A stretch of DNA of 64,000 nucleotides from Saprospiraceae bacterium (lineage in GTDB: Bacteria > Bacteroidota > Bacteroidia > Chitinophagales > Saprospiraceae), in assembly GCA_021739645.1 (NCBI GenBank), contig JAIPBL010000001.1:62001-126000 (forward strand). Direction: 5' to 3'. Both the position numbers and the translations under genes were made by a program. Below, piece by piece: positions 8,796 to 18,455 of this stretch (its first letter is position 1; the number at the start of each line of letters is the position of its first letter). The notes under the pieces are model-generated. The model did no database searches and was not told where the DNA came from. It saw only the letters and a list, made by a program, of their open reading frames with translations.

Positions 8796-9004
8796 TCCGT
8801 GGAAGCAAGAGCGTAGCTCTGACCCCGTTTGTAGAAAAGTTTCTCCGAAATAGTCGTGAGGGGCGTAGCCCCGGCCCGGGGAAAGCTGTGAAAATCAATC
8901 GTGCCGGGGCTACGCCCCTCCAAAAATGACGCATTCCATTTTCTACAAACGGGGATAGGGCTACGCCCTTTATTTTCCCATTCCACGGAATTTGTCAAAG
9001 AACC
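8781..9004. mobile_element. MITE-like inverted-repeat element (224 bp) with 8-bp target duplication
   Basis: The ends are 24-bp terminal inverted repeats (8781-8804 and 8981-9004) matching at 23 of 24 positions. Both flanks carry the identical octamer TTGAATTT (8773-8780 and 9005-9012), a perfect target-site duplication. Inside are nested inverted repeats: a 15-bp arm pair at about 8822-8836/8939-8953 and several copies of a GGGCGTAGCCC-like palindrome. No ORF for a transposase is present, so it would be a non-autonomous element. It separates the tape-measure and DUF4157 genes and carries the annotated ATG (8793-8795) of the latter in its left arm. Confidence 0.85.
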
Positions 9005-9012
9005 TTGAATTT

Positions 9013-10572
9013 TTAAGACCATTCGACCGTGATTAAATCTGGCATCCAAGGCAATTTTATCATGGAAATACTCCAAGGTAATTTAGCCAACAGCACATCA
9101 AAACTGCGTTGTTCCACTCGAAGTAACCATCCTCCAACAGGATTTTGGGTGAGCTTCCCCTCCCGGCAAAGAAAGGTACCTCGCAGCCCATCGGCAGTCG
9201 AGTTTCCCAAGGCCGCCCAATGGCTGATGACAGCTTGCAGTAGGTTGTCGGCTGTTGTTTTTTCATCGGTTGTCAATTGAATCTTGCGGCTTTGAGGCTT
9301 TTCGAGCGGCACGCCACAGAGCAGTTTGTTCAGCGGCAATTCATGCTCCATGTCTCCCTCGGTACCGGTGGCGAGGTATTGCAACAAGCAAATCGCCCGT
9401 TCCGAATCTTGGAGTTCCCCATCCTTCGCAATGCCCAAAACATCAAAAAGTCGCTGTAAAAATGGCCACAAAATGACCATGCCTGCGTTGCGGATGAAGA
9501 TTCCAGATTCGCTCGGCGTCAAGATTAATTCATCAGATTCGTCCATAAAATCAAGTTCATCCTCTTTCGTTTGTTGCTGCTGCTCGGTCACTGAATTTGA
9601 AGTTTGATCGGCCATTTTCCTCATTATTTTTCGAACCACATCGATTTGTGACTCGACAGCATTTGGTGTGTTTTGATGGATAAATTTTAAGAGCAAAGTT
9701 TCAAATCCAACTGGCTGGCGTTTTGCCCAATCCATCAATTTTTCAAATTCGGCGGGCATTTGTTTTGCAAAAAAGTGGAAAGCATTAAGTCCTGAAAACG
9801 ATGACGGCCAATCCTTAATTTCGGAAATCAGTTCTGGGTGACTCGCCAACTGGGCGATGACCGATGCTTGCCAGCTTTCTGCCAAACGCTGGTTTGGCTT
9901 TTCGAAAACAGCCCTCCAAAACGCACCTTCTGATGCCGTCTTAAAATTCGGAATTTTCTCAAAAACCGTTTTCTCGAAATCCTTTATTTCAAGAAGTTCC
10001 TGCTCATTTTTATTCAAAAAAACAACCGCCAACCTACCAAGCATCGCTTCCGAAAATTGCCCAACCAGCCGTTGTCTCACCTTAGTTGACCGAATGGTGG
10101 AATTGAATTTTTCCGTCCAATTAGATAGGTTGTTGTTTTCCAAAACCTTGAGCAGTTCCCCCTCAAAACTTGCCGCTGTGCCTGAACTAGCCCACCAAGG
10201 CAACCTACCCTTTTCCAAAAAATAGAAAAAAGCCGTCATGAGACTTCCTTCCCCATCACTCAAATTTTGTGACTGAGCATTGTCGTCATTTTGGAACTTG
10301 GAGAGGTTTTCCACCAATTGCCGACCAATTTGCGCCAACAACTCCTCCTCCCAATCGCTGCCGCTAGGCATATCTGCGGACAATTCCAAATGGTCAAGAC
10401 GGATGACCTTGTCTGAGGTCGAAACTTGGTCAAACACTTCAGCAAGGAGGCCATTTAACGGTCCGTTGGCAAAACGGCTCAACCGCTCGTGCCACTCCCA
10501 GCTTTGAAAGCGGCCATCCACCTCCACTTCGAGGATTTGCCTTCCGATGATATGTGTTTGCTGTTGCTGCAT
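9013..10572 (-). CDS. Contractile injection system tape measure protein (CIS_TMP, Pvc14-like)
   Basis: A 519-residue protein starting MQQQQTHIIGRQILEVEVDG. The C-terminal ~180 residues contain the family signature: IRNAGMVILWPFLQRLFDVLG (near 355-380), then ERAICLLQYLATG and LPLNKLLCGVPLEKP, ending with a W-rich GGWLLRVEQRSFDVLL block. This family sets tube length in extracellular contractile injection systems. It lies 21 bp downstream of the 1395-residue Ig-domain gene. The stop codon (TAA at 9013-9015) touches the 8-bp duplication of the MITE-like element, which therefore lies in the junction and does not break the gene. Confidence 0.88.
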   Translation of the reverse strand: MQQQQTHIIGRQILEVEVDGRFQSWEWHERLSRFANGPLNGLLAEVFDQVSTSDKVIRLDHLELSADMPSGSDWEEELLAQIGRQLVENLSKFQNDDNAQSQNLSDGEGSLMTAFFYFLEKGRLPWWASSGTAASFEGELLKVLENNNLSNWTEKFNSTIRSTKVRQRLVGQFSEAMLGRLAVVFLNKNEQELLEIKDFEKTVFEKIPNFKTASEGAFWRAVFEKPNQRLAESWQASVIAQLASHPELISEIKDWPSSFSGLNAFHFFAKQMPAEFEKLMDWAKRQPVGFETLLLKFIHQNTPNAVESQIDVVRKIMRKMADQTSNSVTEQQQQTKEDELDFMDESDELILTPSESGIFIRNAGMVILWPFLQRLFDVLGIAKDGELQDSERAICLLQYLATGTEGDMEHELPLNKLLCGVPLEKPQSRKIQLTTDEKTTADNLLQAVISHWAALGNSTADGLRGTFLCREGKLTQNPVGGWLLRVEQRSFDVLLAKLPWSISMIKLPWMPDLITVEWS

Positions 10573-10593
10573 CTTACTGCGTTTTCTATCAAA

Positions 10594-13500
10594 TTAGCCA
10601 AGGTCAATTACCCTCGATGCCATGCCGAAACAGCCGTTTTTGGCAAAGCCAAATACCCGAACCGTCTGTAAATTGCCTTGATTGTTTTTGAAAGAAGCCA
10701 CGGTCAGTCGGTCGTTGGGCTGTTTGGAAATACCTTGCCCCATATCCCAGAACCACTGTGAAACATTGCCAATGAGGTCAATACCCTCCAGTTCAACGAC
10801 CGTTTGGCCACCTTGTCGGCTTATGTTTTTGACTTCGATGCGCAGCTTGGGCGATTCTCCGGTACACCGGGCTTTTTCACCATTATTGCATTTATCAAAA
10901 TCAATGCAATCAAATGGTGGCACTTCGAACTTGGTGTCCAAATTGAGTCGTGATTCGGTGCCTATCGTACCGGTTTTTGGTGAAAGTTGGGCGGTGAAAT
11001 CCGTTTGTGTGTTGTCAATTCTGTAACTGCCTTCGACCTGGATATCGAAATCCAACGCCGTAAAATACTCGATGCGCAGCATGGCGTACACACCATCCAT
11101 CGAATCATAGGCAATTTTCCACCAGTCACGTTGGGCCGGGGACACGTTTCCTTGCACTTTTTCATTGAGGGCTTCGACCCATTCCTGCACGGTAGCATGG
11201 AATTTGTCAGGCGTCAGCGCCGCAACATCATCAGTGAACGGAGGCACCGCACCAGTCAGGTCAATGTTACCATTCACCACCAGTCGGTTGACTTTCATCG
11301 AAACCTTCTTGTACTGGTTGTCGCCCGGAACTGCTTGTAGCCAGAACCGATGGAGGCAGCTAACTGCTTTACCCTCGCCTGGCAGGTCGCAATCCTTCTT
11401 ACTGACCGTGACGGTGACAGTTGAGCTGGCAGAGTTGCCGATATTATCTTTAACCTCGTACTCAATGACAACTGCCTGCCCGGTGGCCTGTAAACTTGGC
11501 GTGAATGTGATGGTTCCATCGTCGTTGACCATCACCGTTCCCAGCGTTGGGTTATCCAGTTTTGCAGAAACCACAGACAACCCCTGACCGACATCATTTG
11601 CCAAAACATCAACAACCACAGGCGCTCCAGCTTCCGTGGTGCTGACATCTGGTTGGGCAACAATGACTTGTGCTTCGCAAGAATGGGCCAGTTCCACGCT
11701 GATGGGGTCACAATCACGGCTGTCGCTGACCTGCACGGTCGTTGGTTGCCCACTTGGCTGGGGTGGAGTTGTGATGAAAAATGCGCCCTCATCTGTTTCG
11801 GTACCGTCCTCGTGCGCCACCTCTACCCCGTCCAGTTTGAACGGTGGCTGGCCGTGTTCAATCCGAATTCTTGCCACATAAAACTCGTTCGTTGCGTCGC
11901 AATCAAACGAGGCGGCCCTGACGTCCATCCGCTGGCCAGTCGTCACTTTTTTGGCCAATGATTCGCCACCCTCTGAGTCCCGAACCACGAGGGTATGCTC
12001 GCCTGGGTTCAGGTCCATACCACCATTGAACAGTTGGTACTCGCCACCATCAATTTTAACCTCAAACGGCGCAATGCCGTGGGTGACTTCGATGGTCGCA
12101 AAAACCACATCGTTTTCGTTCGGACAGCCCAATGCCACATTGAAAACTGGCCTCGAAGGTGGTAGTACGAATTTCACAGGCGGACAATCGCTGCAGCAGC
12201 GGGTTGGTATGTAAAAATCGGCGAGCACTTTACCTTCGGGAATATCGTATCCCAACTTCCTAATGCCGCCGCCCAACACATTACCCGTGGTAATATCATT
12301 CGGCGTTTCCCGGAAAACCAGCACAAAAGTGCCACCAACTGGCACGCCCGCCTTGTGCTGCAGGTCGGGGTGGTTCGTTGCATATCGGCTGAACCAAATC
12401 AGTTCGTCCACTGCTTTTTGCTTGGCGTCCATCTCTGCTTTCAGCTCAACTAGCCGTTTGCGCAAGCAACTGCTTTGAAGCGATTTCAATTCATTGATGA
12501 GCGCCTGCACTTCGGCTTCGGTTAGCGTGGCGTCTTTGTCGTTGGGGTTGTAGCGCCCAAGGTCAACGAGGTAGTCCTGAATTGAACTGTCCAAGATGTC
12601 AAACCTTTTGTCGAGCTTGGCATAGTTCAGGGATTTTGAGGGTTTAACGAGTTCTTCAGTCACAGCCAGCATTTCAGCCACCACGTTCACCTTGTGTTCC
12701 GCCACGACTTTGTATTCCCTGACCGACAGGCCGGAAAACTCGGCAGTGCTTGCCAATTCCCTGCTCACCTCCGCTTTCAATTTGTCCGGCGTGTTGACTT
12801 CTACCCTGTCAATGTTGAGGAGCAGGCTACTGCCGATGGCGCTTGTAGTCGGGTTTACGTTGCTAAAAATAGCGGAGCTGCTTGGTTGTGCGGCTGAGGT
12901 GCTGAATGATGTTGAGGCGAAAAACAAGGGTTGTGCTGCCATCGAAGCTGACGCACCAGCGAAACTTGCCGTCATTCCAATCGCAGAACCTATTCCACCA
13001 GCCCTGCTCGACCTTGATGGTGATGGCGCAGCGGCTTCTTTTTTTATTACAAAATCTGCGGCGGTCACCAAGCCACGATTGCCTTTCGGTTGGGTCAGTG
13101 TGCCAATTTTTTGCTGATAAAGGCAATTCACCTCGTTCACCCAAATGCGGTGAATTACATCGAGGTCGTTGTCAATACAGCGGTTTTTCCAAGGGTTGCT
13201 TTTATCCTCCACGGCAAGGTTGTCAGCGTTGAGTACCACCACGTCAAAGGGCAGTCGGAAGGTGCGGATGGCTGTCATCAGCGTTTTGAGCACCTCCGTC
13301 CACGAGCGGCCGATATGCCCTTCAATGCGGAAAAAATTGTATGGCTCCAGGTCATAACCGAGTGGATTTTTTACAAAATCATCCTTGCCATAGTCAAAGG
13401 AAAAATAGCCGAGGTTCTGGTTGGCCCGCCCCTTTTTTGTCTTTTTGTAGTTCCACCGCTGGTGCAGCGGCGTTTCTCCATCTTCATCAAAATAATAGTA

Positions 13501-14781
13501 CGGGATGGCTTTTTTGGAGAGCGGCGCATTACCAAAGCGGCTCGGCGTAACTCGGATGCCCTCTGGCAGCTTTGAGGTAATTCGGAATTTTTCAATCATT
13601 AAAACGATGCGCTCAAACAAGTGGCGCACCTCTTCGGCAGTCGTTTCTGCATGGGCAATGGCCATCGAGGGGCGGAAGTAATGGCGCAGTTCCCGCCACT
13701 TGTCTTCCCGGTTTGAAAACACCTCGCCCAGCAGCAAATGCCTTGGAAACAACTCCTCGTGCGAACAGCAAAGCGACATCAATTCCAGCCCCTTCCAACG
13801 GAATTCGTCATAAGCCTGAATAAGGTCGGAGAGCAAATCGTAGTAGTATTGGGCGTAGTAAATGGGGAATTTTGACCCACCAAAAAAGCTGAATTGGAAC
13901 AGGTTTCGAAACTCATTCTCCAGTGCTTGCAGCTTGTTGATGAATTGGTAATTTGGCTTAACGGGTTTCACCACCGGACCGAAAACTTGGTAGGCTTCCG
14001 CCAATGCTTTTCCAATTTTGTCAAACATCGTCACCGAATCGCCCACGAGCAGGTCACGGTAGGCGTCGAAAATCATACGAGCATCCACCATGTTCGTGTT
14101 CGGGACATTGAGGCGGGGCATACTAAGGTCGGGCAGGCCGAGGCGCTCAGGCAGGTTCGGCAGGGTGTCCTGTCCTGGCAGCCCGATGATTAGTTTTTCG
14201 GCGTTTGTTCTCGAAATCAGAAGCGGACGAACCGTGATGGCCGTCTCGCTGCCCTTGTCGTCGCAGGAGTTTGGACTGCAATTTCGGAGCTGCTCGCTGT
14301 TCACCTCCACATGCAGCAGCGCCACTTTGTTTTTCAAAAAATCAGGGTCGAGTTGGGTAGCCGTGTCGTATTCGGCAGCCCCAGCGGGTATCAGTTGCCA
14401 GAGTTCGTATTGCGGCTTCTTCGAGTCACAGCCGTTGTGGAATTTGGTGTATCCCGGCTTGTTCGGCACGGTGTAAACCTTGAACCTGTCCGCCGAAAAA
14501 TCGGTAATCGGGAACGGGGTGCAATTCCCGGTTTCATCTTCGGCCACGCCCAGGTTGGCGAGGTAGCCTTCCGTGGTCACCCCGCATCCTTTCGTGACGG
14601 TGACGGTCGAACTGGCCTCGTCAAAGCTGACCTCCAGGCCGCACACCACGCCCACCCCAATCAGGTTGGTTCGGCTGAGTCGGTTCTGCTCGTCGAGGTA
14701 TTCCAGCATTTGGTTGAGGTGCGCATTCGTCAGCACCTGATTGGATTCGAAGACCGGGAATGAATTTTCTTTCGGTATCAT
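10594..14781 (-). CDS. Very large eCIS-locus protein with Ig/cadherin-like domains (possible fibre or baseplate extension)
   Basis: From the ATG at 14781 the product is 1395 residues (MIPKENSFPVFESNQVLT). An ATG at 14847 would add 22 residues, but that segment overlaps a hairpin and has no family-like sequence. Regions: a conserved N-terminal ~85 residues; a helical middle; a Ser/Ala/Phe-rich linker near 600-660; a coiled segment near 700-780; and several beta-sandwich repeats near 860-1180, including a PVVVDVLANDVGQG...TITFTPS domain of the bacterial Ig/cadherin-like type. Many Cys pairs are present. The equivalent position in other eCIS loci holds fibre or baseplate accessory genes. No receptor-binding function can be read directly. 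Confidence 0.75.
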   Translation of the reverse strand: MIPKENSFPVFESNQVLTNAHLNQMLEYLDEQNRLSRTNLIGVGVVCGLEVSFDEASSTVTVTKGCGVTTEGYLANLGVAEDETGNCTPFPITDFSADRFKVYTVPNKPGYTKFHNGCDSKKPQYELWQLIPAGAAEYDTATQLDPDFLKNKVALLHVEVNSEQLRNCSPNSCDDKGSETAITVRPLLISRTNAEKLIIGLPGQDTLPNLPERLGLPDLSMPRLNVPNTNMVDARMIFDAYRDLLVGDSVTMFDKIGKALAEAYQVFGPVVKPVKPNYQFINKLQALENEFRNLFQFSFFGGSKFPIYYAQYYYDLLSDLIQAYDEFRWKGLELMSLCCSHEELFPRHLLLGEVFSNREDKWRELRHYFRPSMAIAHAETTAEEVRHLFERIVLMIEKFRITSKLPEGIRVTPSRFGNAPLSKKAIPYYYFDEDGETPLHQRWNYKKTKKGRANQNLGYFSFDYGKDDFVKNPLGYDLEPYNFFRIEGHIGRSWTEVLKTLMTAIRTFRLPFDVVVLNADNLAVEDKSNPWKNRCIDNDLDVIHRIWVNEVNCLYQQKIGTLTQPKGNRGLVTAADFVIKKEAAAPSPSRSSRAGGIGSAIGMTASFAGASASMAAQPLFFASTSFSTSAAQPSSSAIFSNVNPTTSAIGSSLLLNIDRVEVNTPDKLKAEVSRELASTAEFSGLSVREYKVVAEHKVNVVAEMLAVTEELVKPSKSLNYAKLDKRFDILDSSIQDYLVDLGRYNPNDKDATLTEAEVQALINELKSLQSSCLRKRLVELKAEMDAKQKAVDELIWFSRYATNHPDLQHKAGVPVGGTFVLVFRETPNDITTGNVLGGGIRKLGYDIPEGKVLADFYIPTRCCSDCPPVKFVLPPSRPVFNVALGCPNENDVVFATIEVTHGIAPFEVKIDGGEYQLFNGGMDLNPGEHTLVVRDSEGGESLAKKVTTGQRMDVRAASFDCDATNEFYVARIRIEHGQPPFKLDGVEVAHEDGTETDEGAFFITTPPQPSGQPTTVQVSDSRDCDPISVELAHSCEAQVIVAQPDVSTTEAGAPVVVDVLANDVGQGLSVVSAKLDNPTLGTVMVNDDGTITFTPSLQATGQAVVIEYEVKDNIGNSASSTVTVTVSKKDCDLPGEGKAVSCLHRFWLQAVPGDNQYKKVSMKVNRLVVNGNIDLTGAVPPFTDDVAALTPDKFHATVQEWVEALNEKVQGNVSPAQRDWWKIAYDSMDGVYAMLRIEYFTALDFDIQVEGSYRIDNTQTDFTAQLSPKTGTIGTESRLNLDTKFEVPPFDCIDFDKCNNGEKARCTGESPKLRIEVKNISRQGGQTVVELEGIDLIGNVSQWFWDMGQGISKQPNDRLTVASFKNNQGNLQTVRVFGFAKNGCFGMASRVIDLG

Positions 14782-14802
14782 GGTTCTGATTTTTCTTGTG
14801 AA

Positions 14803-14880
14803 TGTGGTCGCCCAATTTATTGGGCTGACCATGAATATATCTCTCAACCTACGGCCAGCCCAATAAATTGGGCGGCCACA
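14803..14880. repeat. Long hairpin in the eCIS operon (28-bp arms)
   Basis: Arms at 14803-14830 and 14853-14880 match at 26 of 28 positions around a 22-bp loop; each arm itself contains a GCCCAAT-ATTGGGC palindrome. It lies in the 102-bp junction between the two largest structural genes. No T-run follows on the minus strand, so it is more likely an mRNA-stability or processing structure, or a REP/MITE remnant, than a terminator. Confidence 0.85.
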
Positions 14881-14883
14881 AAT

Positions 14884-17800
14884 TCAAAAACTGGCGCCAA
14901 GCGCCGTGCTGCCCAGCCGCACTGGATTGTCATCATTTCCAACGTCGCAATCGTGCAGCGTGGCAGGCGGGTAAATGCTTTTGACATTGCTCAAAAGCCC
15001 AATCAGCCGCTTCAGTTTCCGGCTGGTTTCCACCAAATCATTAGGGTAATTTTTGGTAAAAAGTGCCACGATTTCCAGTTTTTCCTTGGCCAGCAACTTG
15101 TGTAGCCCAGGGCAGTTGAATTTTTTGGTGATAAAAATTTCGTCAAAAATGCCCTTGATGATTTTGGCCAAATCCCACTCCTGTTGGTCGGTTGGGGTTC
15201 CAAGTTTGGAGGTCACCCGCTCGTGGTAGGCCTGCCCGAATGTTTCGAGCAGTTCGCAGGCGCAGTTCTTTGCAGCGGCCACTTCCGCCGATTTCAAGGC
15301 CCTGCCTTTTTCTTTTTCAAAAACCTTTTTGGCCTCTGTACCAACCAACAGTTGCTCCAAACCCGATTTCAATGGCATGTCTGCACACCAGTCGGTAGCA
15401 GCGATGGACAGCCAATCTTCCCAGGCCGCCTTGAGCCGGGTGTACTGCAAACCCTCCACCGCCACGGTAGCGAAATAGGAGGCCATTTCACCAATTATTT
15501 CAACTCTCAAAGCCGCCCAATTGCTGATGACCGGGTCGGAAATGTCAACGAACGGGTCGTTGTTTTCAAAAAAAGTTTCGAGTTCCGCTTCGGTGCTGTT
15601 CAGTTCAAAGAATTCCTGTTCCTTGCCAACCATCCACTCGTCGAATTTGGCCTTGAACGCCGCCCAAGCCACCTCCAGCGCCTGTTCGATTTCCACGGGC
15701 GTCGGCTTCTCATTGGTGGCCGAAAGTCCTTTGAGGCAGATGGTTTCCACCACTGGTTTCAAGCCAGTAGAGCAGGGGTCGAACTCTAACTGCTCGTCGC
15801 CTACCCAGCAGATTTTGGTCAAAATATGCGCTGGTGCCTCCATTTCGATGGTGCGGTCAGCGTAGCGCCGCCAGTACAAATCGTCGTCTGAAAGCCTTGC
15901 CCAGCCGGGCATCACGACCGTCATTTGGAAGGAGTACGGGCCAACATCGTGGCAGGTCTGACAGGTCGGGTCGAGGCAAACGGGCATCACCGCATCGCCG
16001 GGGAAGCGTGGGCGCAGCAGCAGGTGTTCTATGATGAAAATCTGTTGCTCAGTTGTCTCGTCCAAACCCAACAACCGGGCAATCCGACGGCGCAACACCG
16101 CATGATTTTCGGAAGAAATAGTAGCCCGGTAGTCCAGCGCCCGTGCCCGGTTCCGGCTATCGTTGGGGTAGTTTTTCAGGAAATTGATTTTGGTCGAAAT
16201 CAAGTCACGTTGTGCCTGCTGTCGGTCTTGGGCGACCGAAAATTGCGTGAGGGCAAAGTCGGTAAAATCCTCTGCAAAGCGAGAAAGCAGGTGGTCGAGG
16301 AAGCGGTTTCGGCGGTCGAGGTACTCTGGCTCCGACTCGGCGAGTTGCTGAAGTCGGGCATCGTCGAGGTCACTGTCAATCAGTTCCTCCGAGCCTCGGA
16401 TGAGGTTTTCACTCCGCAAATTTTTGGTAAAATAGGTGCGCTCCACCGTCGGGTCGAGCGAAAAAAGGCTTTTCGTATTGGCCACTTGCGCCAGTTGATT
16501 GCCAAGCAATTGCTCGAAAAACAGCAGGAACGCCTTCAACTGCTTGGCCTGTGCCTGCCGCTCTGCTGGTGCGCCAGCCCTCAATCCCTCATAGCCAATG
16601 CCGTAGGTAATCGGGAAGGAATATTGCACGGGGTAGTAGCTTTCCGGGTCACGGAATTTACCCTGCGGCACGGCCAAGTCTTCGGTCGGGTTGTTCTTGA
16701 TTTTCAGCCGCTCCGACTCGCCCCGCAGCTGCTGCAACGTGTGGTGCACTTCCTCCTCCCGTGCCAGAAACGGCAATCCGTTTTTGATGAACAAAAACTT
16801 GGAGTTTTCGACGTACAGCCGTGGCTGGCAGCGGTCGCTGATTTCCAGTGTCCATCGGGCGCTGAGTTGGTTGGGGTTGCCCCGCTCCACATCCGCCACA
16901 CCGGTGACTTGGTTCCCCAAATCGTCGTAGCGGGTGAGCATCAAGTCTTTTACCGCTACCACACCCTCGATTTCTACCAACTGGTTGATGATGTCCGAAG
17001 TGCGAAGCTGGCGCTTAAGTTGGGCGGCTTCGAGGTCGGCAGTTTTTAAGAAGCCATGGCTCATCTGCGGCCCCTCGAAAATCTCTTCGACCGGCGTTTT
17101 TTCCTCCAGTAATTCCCGTAGAGAGTAAAACTTTACGCCAGGGTTGAAATAGTTTTCGATTTCAAACAGCACCTGTGACTGCACCTTGTCAATGTCGGCG
17201 TCGGGCGACACTTCAATGTCGGCACAAACGGCCACATCCTGCACGCAAACCCGACCCACGCAACAGAAATCTTCGGCAAGGTTGCGATGGGCGTGCAGGC
17301 TGTCCTTCGTCAATAAAATCGCCTCCTGCACTTTGGCCATTTTTTCAAAAAACAACGCTACGATGCCCGTCTCGGCAGCTATTTCCAATTGTTGTTCCAG
17401 CCATTCTTTTTCAAAAACCTCCCGAACTGCGCTCTTTCCGAACAGCCGCACGGTCGCATTCTCGATGAAAACAAACTCGCCGCTGTCCAATTTCACCCGT
17501 AGGGTGGTGTAAAAAAGGTTTTGCCAATTGCGAAGCTGAACATCGGTGGCGTCAATGCCCTCGGTGTTGAGCGAGAGCCGCTGCATCAGCACGGCATTGA
17601 CCTTGCGGGGAACGACTGTCCACTCGTCGTCAACCTTCGTTTCCACCAAAACTTTGCTCCAAAAATCAGTGCCTAAATCGGGAAAACGAACCTCGGCCAC
17701 CACGGGGTAGCGGCGGTTGTCGTCACCAATTTTTAGGGTAAACTGGTGCCTGATTTTCCGGTTATTGAGGTCGCCGAGCTTGGGGTCGTTTTCCAGTTCC

Positions 17801-18291
17801 AACATCACATCGTAAGTGCCACGGGGTGTCACCTTCACCACTTTGTCTTGCCCAGCCGGGTGGTGGTAAACGAGCTTGCTTTCCTTACAATCGCCGTACA
17901 ATCCAGTCTCGCATGCACAGCTCCGACACACCAGCCAGGCATTTCGAATTGGCTCCAAATCCACCAGCAGTCGGCGGTAGTCATTGACGGTTAATGGATT
18001 GGTTGTCAGTACGTTGCGAGCAGTGAAGAAGGCTTGCAAGTCGGGGTTGCAGGAAGTTTCTGGTGGGCAAGCGAGCAAGTCTTTGATGTCCCAACCCGTG
18101 CGGAAACCGAGGTCGGTAATGGCATAGCAAAGCACTTCGAGGATGGTGATGCCGGGGTCGTGGGCGTTGTAGTCCGTCCAGTTCAGGCTGCCCATCTGCT
18201 CGATGAACTCAATGCCCTTACGCCGCAGGAAGTAGTAGTCTTCGCTGCGCTTGAAGCTTGGTTGCTTTGCTATGAGTACCTGGTTTGACAT
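14884..18291 (-). CDS. eCIS baseplate wedge protein, Pvc12-like
   Basis: A 1135-residue protein. Residues 30-65 read EFIEQMGSLNWTDYNAHDPGITILEVLCYAITDLGFRTGWDI, the usual opening of gp6/J-like baseplate proteins (compare the DPGIT-LE motif of Pvc12/Afp12). A Cys cluster (CRSCACETGLYGDC) follows near 120-135, and PVCLDPTCQTCHD lies near 770. The last ~330 residues are helical and charged and look like a lineage-specific extension. With the Pvc11-like gene it should build the baseplate wedges that hold the spike and trigger sheath contraction. Its gene is flanked on both sides by inverted repeats. Confidence 0.85.
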   Translation of the reverse strand: MSNQVLIAKQPSFKRSEDYYFLRRKGIEFIEQMGSLNWTDYNAHDPGITILEVLCYAITDLGFRTGWDIKDLLACPPETSCNPDLQAFFTARNVLTTNPLTVNDYRRLLVDLEPIRNAWLVCRSCACETGLYGDCKESKLVYHHPAGQDKVVKVTPRGTYDVMLELENDPKLGDLNNRKIRHQFTLKIGDDNRRYPVVAEVRFPDLGTDFWSKVLVETKVDDEWTVVPRKVNAVLMQRLSLNTEGIDATDVQLRNWQNLFYTTLRVKLDSGEFVFIENATVRLFGKSAVREVFEKEWLEQQLEIAAETGIVALFFEKMAKVQEAILLTKDSLHAHRNLAEDFCCVGRVCVQDVAVCADIEVSPDADIDKVQSQVLFEIENYFNPGVKFYSLRELLEEKTPVEEIFEGPQMSHGFLKTADLEAAQLKRQLRTSDIINQLVEIEGVVAVKDLMLTRYDDLGNQVTGVADVERGNPNQLSARWTLEISDRCQPRLYVENSKFLFIKNGLPFLAREEEVHHTLQQLRGESERLKIKNNPTEDLAVPQGKFRDPESYYPVQYSFPITYGIGYEGLRAGAPAERQAQAKQLKAFLLFFEQLLGNQLAQVANTKSLFSLDPTVERTYFTKNLRSENLIRGSEELIDSDLDDARLQQLAESEPEYLDRRNRFLDHLLSRFAEDFTDFALTQFSVAQDRQQAQRDLISTKINFLKNYPNDSRNRARALDYRATISSENHAVLRRRIARLLGLDETTEQQIFIIEHLLLRPRFPGDAVMPVCLDPTCQTCHDVGPYSFQMTVVMPGWARLSDDDLYWRRYADRTIEMEAPAHILTKICWVGDEQLEFDPCSTGLKPVVETICLKGLSATNEKPTPVEIEQALEVAWAAFKAKFDEWMVGKEQEFFELNSTEAELETFFENNDPFVDISDPVISNWAALRVEIIGEMASYFATVAVEGLQYTRLKAAWEDWLSIAATDWCADMPLKSGLEQLLVGTEAKKVFEKEKGRALKSAEVAAAKNCACELLETFGQAYHERVTSKLGTPTDQQEWDLAKIIKGIFDEIFITKKFNCPGLHKLLAKEKLEIVALFTKNYPNDLVETSRKLKRLIGLLSNVKSIYPPATLHDCDVGNDDNPVRLGSTALGASF

Positions 18292-18341
18292 TTTATTCGA
18301 GGTAAATAATTTTCAATTTTTGGCTCAAAAAATTTGGATTT

Positions 18342-18455
18342 CGGCCGTACTGCCAAAGTCCGTTTTGGCAGCCCAGATCCTGCCAATTCGGCTGCCTCCA
18401 AGTATCTGCAATCTTTCCGCACAAAAGCGCCGAAGTGGACTTCGGCGGTACGTCA
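18342..18455. repeat. Nested inverted repeats between the two baseplate genes
   Basis: The 161-bp junction holds an outer inverted pair (about 18342-18361 with 18438-18455, imperfect) and two internal small hairpins: CTGCCAAA/TTTGGCAG near 18350-18371, and GCCGAAGT/ACTTCGGC near 18429-18446. The outer right arm overlaps the stop codon of the Pvc11-like gene. The element resembles REP/MITE-type insertions; no target duplication was recognised. Confidence 0.65.

Noticed and set aside
15925-17049. Plus-strand frame (374 codons) within the Pvc12-like gene
   Set aside because: No recognisable domain; the reverse strand encodes a long conserved baseplate protein.
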